NCBI RefSeq assembly: GCF_024713975.1
Contig: NC_091096.1
Location: forward strand, 4,863,501-4,927,500
Origin: Paralichthys olivaceus
Taxonomy: Eukaryota > Chordata > Actinopteri > Pleuronectiformes > Paralichthyidae
Length of the DNA: 64,000 bases
Direction: 5' to 3'
Part shown: positions 45,401-57,000 of the stretch, piece after piece
Layout: every line of letters begins with the position of its first letter
Position numbering within the stretch: the first letter of the stretch is position 1
Notes under the pieces: generated by a model
What the model was told of the DNA's origin: nothing
Database searches by the model: none
What the model saw: the letters and a program-made list of their open reading frames with translations, nothing else
Translations under genes and position numbers: made by a program

Positions 45401-48025
45401 TGACTTTGGCCAGCAGACTGTGGCCGTTGACTCTGCGCATTGCACCCTGTGAGGGCTGGTGGACAAAAGTCTGGTGTTTGGGTGTGACATTGATGACGTT
45501 GGACGCCAGGCTGTCTTTACTTATTGAGCGAGCCAGACTCACGCTGTCACCAGAGGCAATATCTGCATCACTGTCTGTGGCTGAATGCAACATGTAGGGG
45601 CTCAAAGTGGACAGTGGTCTGCAGAGAGGATGAAAAAAAAATAAAAGGTTTTAATAACTTTTTGACATGTTCATACTGATAACTGCACATGTAAAATAAG
45701 GGTTTTGGTCGGATGAGCACATTTCTTTTAGATTTAAAAATGCATTTGTGACATTTTTTTCTGCTTTGCGTTACCTTTGCCTCTTGTCTGGCCATGCAGC
45801 AACTGAGCCTCTGGGTTGTCCGTCCATCTGAGTCAGAGAATTTGAGCGGTTTCTCAGACCTAACAAAAAGCAAAATTATGTAAATGTATAAAACAAGCTC
45901 TTCAAGGCCACAAAACATGACAATTTAAATATTAACCCTGATCAAACTTAGGCAGCTCCACTATCCACCGTCTTACCTGCTCCATCCTCTCCCTGCTGCT
46001 TCTGCTGTCTCTGTCGCAGGGGCAGTAGTGGGTGGGAAGGACTGAAGGTTGGACCCCCTTTACTAAAAACCAAAAACAACAGAAATCAAAACTTTGTTCA
46101 GTTATGCATTGTCCTCAGGGTCACATTAGCAGAAAGAGATTTGCCAAAACCATATTAAGATGGACTTCATGTGGCTTCATATAAAGATGGACGATGTGTC
46201 TCCACTTCCTGCCACTATCCAGAAAAGAAGCTAGAGCTAAAATCTTGCACAGTCTGTGCAGTAGCGATTGTGGGATGGAGCTGCTGTAGGTCCTAGCCAG
46301 TGCACATGCCAAGTGCCACACTGTTTTATATCTTCAGGTAACGATTTAAAACCAAAATTACCAGAAAAAGTCCACATGAACATATATCAGTTTTAACTAA
46401 CAGGAGGCAGGAGGTGTATGACCTAAACTGCAGCCAGCCACCAGGTGGCGGTCAGGACACTCTGGCTTCTCTATTGGGCAGCAGTCATATATCATCCATC
46501 ACTATATATAGTCTATGGAACAGCCCAGTACACAGATCACACCAAAAACAAGAAGATTAGTGAGACAAATATTCCACAAAGCGCACAGCTACAGTAAAAC
46601 CCTGACCAAACCAACAGACATGACAAAAATCTAAACTGATGATTCAACGTGATCATTTAACACAGCTCCCACACGGGCACTGATAAGAACACATTGGCAC
46701 AGACGACACAGATACCAGCTTTACTTCGTGCATGTTATTATTCAGTTTAGAGCAGGTCAAGACAAAGGGTTTGAGGTGAAGGACATGTGCAAATGATGGT
46801 CAGACACTGCATAACTACCTCGTAGGGTTACTGTAACTGGTTAGCAGACGGGATCATGACGGGGGGAATGTGAAGGAAAGCAAGAGAAGACTTACAGGGG
46901 GTCAGAGTCTTCAGGGTGCAGGAAGTACCTGTTACAGACTTCAGGGGTGCTCTGGTTATCAGCCACACCGGGACTGGCCAGGAAGCTGCGCTTGGTGGCG
47001 TTGGAAATGGGCACTGATGGACGGGCACTCTTGGGCTGAGCTATGGCTCGAGCTGAGGAAAGGAAGACAATGAAGTTGATCCTTAAATTTTAGAGAAGCT
47101 GAATAACAGAATGTTTGGTTTTGTTGTTTGAGAACGGACAAATTGATTATGAAAGTATTTGGGGAAAACCAGGAAGAAAATATAGCAACTTCTTAATTAA
47201 TGAGATGCTTAATAAAGACAATAAGGCCACAAACATGTCGGCTATGCTGTGATTACGTGGAGGCTGTTAAATAAACACATATGTACTTTTGTACTTATAT
47301 GAAGTTTAATTTCTTGATTAAAATAACAGGTTTAACTTTATAAATGTTAAACTACAGTGACGCTTTCATTACTTGAACCTGCGTAACCTTTAAAAAGCCA
47401 GTCAGTCTGTCACCCATGTGACATTTTCATCTCGTATGTGTAGAAGTCACACTGTGATGCTTACCATCTTTAAACTCTTGGAGATCTCTGGGCTGGACAA
47501 ACTCTGGTTTGACAGTTTCAAACCACCAGTAGAGCTCAGCGATGAACACCATCACATTGTGCTGCATGGAGAGCACAAGGAAAGACTTGAATACTGACTC
47601 TTGACTTTTATTAGCTGGTTCATTTTTTGATGTAAATGTTTATGAAAACATTTCATGTCAGTTACCTTGAGCACAGGTGGCGAGTAGAGCATGTCCTCCG
47701 TTGTCAGATAGAAACTTTTATTCAGATACTCGTTGGCAAACTCTCTGAGCAGCTGGATGTTGTACAGGCTATCAGCGATGGAGGGCACTTCCTTCAGGCA
47801 AATATCTGATCAGACAAGGCAGAGAGCAGTTCAGATTAGGACACAGCTCATTGACCTGAGGTCTATAAATGTCACATGGTGACATCGGGCCAACAGGCCG
47901 TGTGAAGTTACCAGAACAGTATCACACATGGATAGAGAGGCTGGATATTAAATTAGTGCCTGCAAAGAAAGATTGATGATCTGTAGCTGCTTCGAGAGCA
48001 ACTTATAATTAATGTGATGAAGCTG

Positions 48026-48084
<59 letters not shown>

Positions 48085-51000
48085 ATAGCACAAGCATGAA
48101 AACACAGCATACCGTCTAGCTTCATGAGGTCCGGGCAGTAGTAGTGAACCACAGTGAGCAGTGCAGCTCCGTCACAAACATCCCTCATCAGTTCCTCCAG
48201 GAGTGGGAAGAAGGCCGGCTGTCGGCCTGAAGCATGCTCTCGACGATACCGCACCTAACCACCAGGGGGAGGGTATCACAGTTTATTGAGAGGAATAAAA
48301 ACCACAGCAACAACACACCCCACCATGGTATGACCGGTCATGCTATAGCCAAATACTATAAGCATCAGTTCAAGGTTCTCCTCAGGAATTTCAAAGTTAA
48401 AGGTATTCAAAACTCCTCCTGAACTGATCCAAGAGCAGGTGTGATGTAATAAATGAGGTTTAAGTGGCCCCGTGGTCGACCAGTTCAAGGGAGAACCCTG
48501 AGGACCAGTGAGAGGATGGAGGTGAAGGTGTAAGAGTAGTGACAGAAAACAAAACAGTTGATGGTCGGCCTTCCTATGGCTTCAATAAGAAGTCAGCCAG
48601 TGGTGGAGCCCAGGCAGCGTGTGGCAGCTGACTGGGACAGAAACTGGGGTAATCGCTGGCCCACTTATGGGATATGAGTGTGTGGTTGTTACAGAAACTC
48701 ATTCACAGCAGATGTATTTTGGACACAAGCTCTGTGCAGCATTTAAGGTATGCTCTACTTTTTTCCCCACCATTGATAAATCAAGTTGAGAATGAGAAGC
48801 ACAAATTTGTTTAACAGACTCAAATAACAAAGATCAATAATTGTTACACACAGCACCTACACCTGTATGGGTCAAATAAAAAACATTTTCAAACATACAT
48901 ATGATTTGGAGCAACACAAATATAGATCGTACAGGATGCCAGAGTCTGTACTGACTGGTACTCCTGCTTGTGAAGGCAAACCCTTCTGCATGACTTACAA
49001 ATATTTACCTTATACTTACTCACACGTCACAACTAAATCAAGAGATCAACATGCAACTACTGGCTACTTTATTAGGTACACCAGTAAAATCCGGAATAAT
49101 CCAATTCAGCAGTTAAGCAATAAATTCTCCCTTTACGGAAATAATTGTGTTTAATTTGGATTGAGAGGTATCAACTTAACCTACTAACTGTTGTAGTTTC
49201 TTTTTGTCGAAGGTAGAACATGTGGCAAAGTTGTCGCACTGGACATCAGATCTTATTTGTGTACCTTGTAATGCAGCAAATAAAACAAGTGCTAAATATT
49301 CACTATTTAAACAGACTATGTGCGGCACCAATGCCCTAACAGCAAGAATACATTGATCTAAAAACATCACATTATTTAATATTTACTTCAGTAAAGGCTA
49401 TTCTACAAAACTACACCAACTGAAGAGATGCAGGTGTGGTCACATGTCACAGGTGAAACTAACCCAACCAGAGGTTCTATTACAACACGAGCATGAGGGA
49501 ATCCCCTCCTGACTGAAAGGGAACACTGTACCGCTTCAGTGAGATCCTTTGGCTCCAGCATGCAGTGGGCCAGCTTGTGCACGACATCAGAGTAACACAC
49601 ACACACATAAATATACACAGAGCAGAGATAGTCAGAGGAGACAGTGGGCACACTGGAAACAGTTTGTGAGAGCAGAACAGGGAGACTGGAGGAGAAGTGA
49701 CAAAGCAGATCAGTGAGAGGAGGTGGCCGGGGATGGGACTGCAAAGCAAAGGAGTAGTGTAGCCATGGATTTGCTCTTATTCTCACTGGGAAAGAAAATA
49801 AACCCACACACACAAACATCATTACTTGTATCTCTGTGAGGAAATAATGCATTGCCCAGCTTCTTTACCCTTAGCTAAATTTAATCAGATGCCTAAACCT
49901 ACGTCCTAATCCTCAAACAGCCATTCATAAAAATTACTCCTCAAATGTCATCACGAAACTCTTATGACAAAGAAATGTAATGAGGCTTAATGTTTTACAG
50001 TTAAACCATAAACTTTAATTCAAATAGAACAGAAAATCAAAACCTTCCTATGTACATTTTAATAATTATCCTTAATACATATTTGTTGTATTGGCAAACA
50101 AACACCTGTCTGTTAAAGGCTCATATCGGCTAATTTTAGAGTTGCAGCTTGTCAAAATTGCCTCACTTTAATAAAATGTCCTCACTCCAATGGTCCCAAA
50201 AGTCACATCTGTCCTCAAAATATATAGCCTAACAAGTACACACACAGACACAGACACACAACACACACGCATAGCAAATCCACATGGCCTACTTGAGCTT
50301 GAAATGAGATAGCAAGCATTGCACAGCCAAAATAATATTTTGACAAAAGGTCAGAACAGCCTTACACCTGTGTGACATATTTATCAGAAGGAGAAAAAAA
50401 AAAAAGAAAATAACCGTCAGCTTTCTCCCCCTTGCAGACACACTGGCTATAAGCAGCACAGAAAGAGCTTGAATGAGCCGTGGTGGACTGCGTGTGCACA
50501 TCAGCACAGAATTATGAGTGCGAGGGGGAGAGAGGGGAGATAATGGGGTTATGGGAGGGGGGGGCTGGCATCCAACTTACAGGGACTAGCTTCCAATACC
50601 ATTTGGAGGGAGACTATCCAGTTTGCAGGGATAAAAGAGGGGAGGGAGGTACAGATGAGGAACAGGAGCAGAAAGATTAACAGGTCAGAGACAAAAAGGA
50701 TTGGTTGTGCTTCCGGTTAAAACAGAGAAAAGGAGCCGGGTCAGAAAAACTGCCCTTGAGGAGAAACATTTCTTATGAAAACTAGAGATCATGCTGTTGT
50801 CTTTCAGATATCCACCTGGATAAAGACTTAGCAAGGAAAATGTTTGGAAAAAGAGTCGGTTCTTGAAACCATTTGTTCAAATTAAGTCAAACTTGTTGGC
50901 GATTTTGATTCTTGTGTTTTAGGTTTTTAGAGTTTTATTTTACCTTTTGGTGGCTGGGGGACTCCAAATGGTGCTGCTTGACTTTGTGTTCCCTTTCCGA

Positions 51001-54000
51001 TATTTCTCTCATCTTCATGTTCACCTGCAGAGGAAGTCGTGACATGTTCAGTGCATTCACATGTGATGAAGTAACACGTTTACACAGGGAAACCAGGTTA
51101 CGCAGATAATCAAACAATGCATTTACATGTTTAGCAGTATCGTGGTTACTATAAATCTGTTCACATATTCAGCTGCTCTGGTATCAGATTTCACTGCTAC
51201 ACTCTTATTTATACACAAGACTCACGTTTTCTAGATTTGCAGATTGATTATTTTTAAATTTACAGATTGATTTTTGCTCCAGAGTAAAGATTGTGGTTTC
51301 AAACCCTTTTTAATAAACAGAATGAAAATTATTTAACAGCAAAACATTGATCAATGTTGTGTTGTACCTTTTCACTGTGCTTACAACTCTGTTATATTGG
51401 GATAATTATTGATAATATTTGATTAACTAATCTGGTTTTTCTTCACATATAAAGTTAATAAAAAAATCCAGTTACGTACAAGACAGAGAGAGCCCAGGGG
51501 AAATCCAGGTTTAATCTCCTACTCTAATCTCCTGAACAAGACATTTAAGAAATGACCTTTGTAGAGATTTATTTCCTCTCTAATGATCCAGTTAAACTTT
51601 TATCTTTTCTTTTTTGATTAGTGACAGAAAGTTTACAAAACAATGGAGCTATTTGATTTATCTAAATCATTTATCAAGCAAAAAATTACCATTGGGCTCT
51701 CAAAAATGTTTTCTGACATTTAGCAGGCTAAATAATTCATATATTAATCAACATGATTATTAACTATCAATTTATCGACATATTAACCAGGAAAAATTTC
51801 AATAAATGGGATTTTAAACCATCCATTAAGAACTGACACTTTCCTTTTCCCAGACAATAATGGTGTGGAACATTATGATGATTCATGGAAGCACTACGTC
51901 ATGGTTTTCGCTGCCTCAGGCCGTTAACACTTTGAAATATGACTGCAACATGAGACTGAGCCTCTTTTGTGTGCGTTGCTATCTGCTGGCCCGTCTCTGC
52001 TCACCAGTGACAAACAGGCCTCAAGAGCACAAGTGAACCACTGTCACTTATGATGTTAATAGGAAAAAGATTATTCATCCAACACGGTGCTAGGGGATAA
52101 ACGAGAAGGAGCCTATGACGAGGACCAGTGAGATATGAGAGAATTAAAAGTCAGTGAAAGATGTATGGGATGCTGTTTTGTCCGTGTGTCCTAACCTTGT
52201 TGATCCAGAAGACCATTGCGTCCTCCAGGTCAAAGGGCAGCTCCTTGGAGGCACTGAAGGTAGAGAAGCGCTTGACGGAAGCAACCACTTTCTCGATGCT
52301 TATCATCTCCACTGTGTAGGCCATCATCAGGGCATCGATCATGGGCATGTGAGCACTCTGGGAGAGAGAGAAAGAGAAACAGAGGACAATACAATTTCAT
52401 TAGATTACATTTAGGTTATCTCCAGCTTTCCACAAAATTACATCCAAGTCTAATGCAGATGTACAAAAACAACATAACACTGAGCTCATTAGACAATGCT
52501 TCAATTATTTTATCATTTTCTGTGTGTTCCCTTTATTGAGCAGTTTCATGTATAAATCAGTGTCACCAGTGGAAACCAGTAAACAAACCAGTAGTTTGTT
52601 TGATATTTTCATGGCCATTACTCATTGTCCATCTTTGAAGGTCCTGTCCTGATCCCAGTGGATACTGGGACTTCACAGCCACTATGGGGTGTGGATAAAT
52701 GGATGAGATTAAGGGATAATGGTATTATCTAATTCAGAACCCCAGGGGGACAATTCTGAGGTCCCTCAACAAATTGGGGAGCTTTAAATAATCAACATGG
52801 CTTAATCAAAGTTAAAATCTTCTCTCTCGCACAATGGGTGTCCGACACCGCTCTCTACATCCTAATGCAATGAAGAGGAGCAGCAGGAGCGTCCTTACTG
52901 CAAGTGTCTTAACACCTGGTGCCAACCAGTTCAAATATTGATCCCTTGATAACCACAGTGGGAATTCACACGGACAAAATACTTATTTCTCAGCTGGCAA
53001 AGCCTCACCTTGGTATCTTAACCTAATTCTGTGTAAAAGTCTGTTACTAAGGATTTTAGTCCACAACATCACAGCCAGCCCATTACAGAACAAATATTTA
53101 CAGTACATGCCATTGTTTCAGTCAGTGCTTTGTTTAACAGGCTGCGAGCATAATCCAATTGGTGATGGCAGTGCACAGAGATTATGATGGTTGACGTAAC
53201 GAATGAGAGCTTTAATGAGCTTTCTCCACAGCACAAGTTCCATGGACACAGAGAACAACAGTGAAAATCTACTTCCAGACAAACCTCGGGTTATAATGCA
53301 GAAGACCGGGGACAGCTTATACATGAAGAAATAGTCCGTTCAACTGGTCTGTTTTCAAAGACAAATTAAGCATTAAAGCCACGTCAGGCCAGTGTTTGTT
53401 GCTTTTAGACTGCCGGACCATTGTTCACTACCACTGTTTATATGCCGTCATTTAACAGATAACTATGGTTTATTGAAACATTGATCTTACTAAGACTCTT
53501 TCCCATCAGTTATGATGAACTCTCCAAAGTTCACGTTTGAACACACTGACACTGTTTATCCTATAAGGTCAAAAAAACCTGTTCGGTAAGACAATCAAGA
53601 TGACAGTGAGAAGCTAAATTACCAATAATGGCTGACAATACTGCATAGCACACATAGCACTTTCTCTTCTCTAGTGGAGGTGTGTGTAAAACCTGTGTCC
53701 TCATCTGACTGCTTATGTTTTTGTGCTGTCCTGACAATCCAGTGATGTTGCAACATTCACAGATCTTAGAAACTTCCGAGTACAGTATTATCACAACCAA
53801 TGAAAGCAGTAACATCCTAATGAAACGAATCAGCATTAGAAAAAAGATGAACTGCATTTAACACCCCAACAAGTGTTAACAAGTGGTGCTCAACAAATAC
53901 ACAAAAGAGCAAATCTGACAGCATGATGTGCTGTTCGTATCTTTTGTTCTCATTCCGCCCTTCATCTGTGCAGTGAAATCCCCTTGAGGAGGCGAGGGCT

Positions 54001-57000
54001 GCTTTTGCCCCGAGCTGTGGTTGTGCACGCTGAGAGACGGGAAACATGCAGGCACACGCACATAAATACACCAAAGTGGATTCAAGAGTATGACTTGCTG
54101 TTGCCCCAACAAAAGTGATGCTACATTCAAACATTTGTCCATTCAGACGAGCACATACAGGCCACTTCAAATCAATCAAGTTTCTCACACCCATAGATAT
54201 CAGTTCTCTAAACATGCCTGGTTTTTTCCCCCCATCAAGATCCATCATGTATTCTCTGACCCAGATCTGCACCAAGACGTAATGAGTTCAGGCAAGTTTA
54301 ATTGAAATCCACTCAGTTGTTTTTGTGTAATCTACAAACAAACAAACATTCCAACCAACAAACAGACAAACAAACAGACAGACAGACAGACAGAGGGGTG
54401 TGAACCGTTTCAAAAAGTCTCAGTTTCTGTCCATCCAGACTAAAACACAACCAAAGAGTTTTCAAACAAAAACAGGGCTAGCAACTAAAAATCTCTATTT
54501 TAGCCTCAAACAAGATGCAGAGGAACCGTCTGCAAGTATGGGATCTTTCATTCTCTCTCACTGACATTCCCTCTAGGAATATGCAGGTTGCTATGGAAAC
54601 CTCTTGTCAAGTCAGCAAACTGGGAGGGGGGGGGGGGGGGTTCCAACAGTCTATTAGAGATAAGCTGTGTCCTGCTCAGGATTTTCCATCCCCTCACCAG
54701 GCTTTGTGTCTGGATGCTTACACACAGGCCTGTGTGGATTATTTCGTCAGGCCGCTCGCAGGAAACGCAGACACCACATCCCAGACTAGTCAGCCTGCAG
54801 AGGGGCACCCAAGCAGGTTTCCATGGTAACCAAAGGGTAAGAAGATGGCTGAGATCAAGCGAGCTGGTTGGTGTTCATTGTATCCCGCGTGAAGTGCTCT
54901 TGTTGAAATCGCAGGACATCAGATCTCATTGCCACTGTGCTGTTGTTTCAGGTGATGATCGACACACACACACACACACACCAAGAACATTAAACCTGTT
55001 TACGACCTGATCTGTGAACATGTTATGATGATGACGACTACAGAAAGGGTCAGGAGAGTCAAACCACCAGATTATAAAAACATATGACCTCTCTGTGCAT
55101 AGATTCATATTTTCTCCTAAATCGACCTAATAAAACAAGACGTGGAGCACAGTTGTGCGAGAAGCATTCCCTGGAGGGTTTTCAAAGTTTCAAGTGCCAA
55201 CATTCAGCAAATGCTCTTAACAGACTGAAAAAAATGTAGAAAAATATCACAGACAATAAAATCCATTCTTAGAGGTATTATCGAAAGAGTAACCCTCTTA
55301 TGGTCCTGATTACTGTTCCTGTTTTAAGAGGGAACAGGCTTTGTTTTTATGAGGATTTGTAGATTTTGTTCTCATGAGCAAGATAGAAAGTGATAAAGTA
55401 TCATTTACTTCAATATGAAGAAAACAGCAGCGTATTGAACCAATGTATTCTGATTAAAACCTAGATCTTTTTGAACCAGAATAATACAGCTGTATGTCAC
55501 GGGCAAAATTGACATCAATGTATATTCTGGGTTATTGTCGTCTACGTCTGTAAACGAAATCTCTTTGTGGTTTTGACTTTAAAACACTGAGTCAACTTGG
55601 CTTTTTAATCACACTGCAGATGAGCTCATTGTCTGCAGCCCTAAATGAAATGTAATTATAAGTAATTAAGAATTGTACTCCACCCAAACTTTGTGCTAAA
55701 TGCAGAAACACTGCTGCATCAGTGAGACGCTTTCTTTAAATCTGAACCGTTCGCTCAAGGTAGAGTATCAATGTGTTTAATGGATTCAATTTAAGGTGCA
55801 AAATATACTGCCATGGCACATACCTCTTTATCTAAATCTCAGCAATTCTATCAGGATATCCTCCTTCAACTAGTTTGAATGAAAATGATAAGGGCGCATC
55901 CAAATCACCCACACACTGTTCCTCTACTTCAAACAGCCAAACATGTCCGACACTCATCTATACGCAGCGTATAATGTGAAACAATTGCAAATGAGGTTTT
56001 AAAGAAGTGTGTTAAAAACTGTGCCTGAGGCTGATTGTACTGCTGAGTGAATATAAAAGCACTGACTACTTTCACAGGGGTTTCCACCAACAATAACTGA
56101 CGCTTGTTTAGCGATTAGTAACTATTAACTGATGAGATTAAAATGTTATATCATGGACGACTGACGCATTAGAAAATACAGTGAAAAGTAGGGTTTATTT
56201 TTACATATGTGCAAACAGCAACGTCAACAGTAGAAAATGAGAATTCAGTCATTAGTCACTCCAGAGGCCCAGTGAACTGTTAAAAACATCCATACTTCCA
56301 AGTCTTTAGCATCTTAGACAGGCAGACGTTGGCATAATTTGATGGACATGCACTTCACTTCGATGCGCATGAGGGTAAACTGTGTACACGTTCAGTGAGC
56401 AACCACAATAATCAACCCTCATTAACAGGCCAGGCAACCCAGTCCTCAGCAGACAGCTTTTCTTATTCAGAAATCACAACATGTCCACATGCTGTGGTGT
56501 GAGTCTGGTGCACAGTCTGTTGTGAGACCCACAGCAGAGAATACCTGCTCAAATGGTACCAATGTCCAAGTTTTTTTTTTTTTTTTAGGGATTAACCAAT
56601 GTTATTCTCATTGTAAGTTATTATGATTTACAGCTCAGGCATTGATGAGGACGCCTGCTTGTTTGTTTATTTGTTCAGTGCATCTACTCACCATTTTGAT
56701 GGGCACACAGGCCAGGTCCCCATCTGTGACGGGCGTATCATCACTCTCCACGACATAAATCCCTTTTCTGGACAGGGCCTGGATGACGGACATGTGGGAT
56801 TGAAGAGACGCTGCCTGCTCCGTCTTGAGGATGAGGGTGCAGACCCGGCAGTAGAGCTCACAGGACAGGAGTAGGTGGATGACAGGCGGCTTTATATGTT
56901 CCTGGTCATATTGATCTGTGTAGAATGGGTCCCTTAAGTCCTCTGGAATATGGTCTGCAATGGAGAGAATGGTTATAGGACTGGTTCCTAATGTAGTATT

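Noticed and set aside
49403..49852. 149-residue minus-strand ORF in a camsap1 intron
   Set aside because: Does not match any CAMSAP segment; neighbouring exons join in phase without it and no family resemblance is seen.
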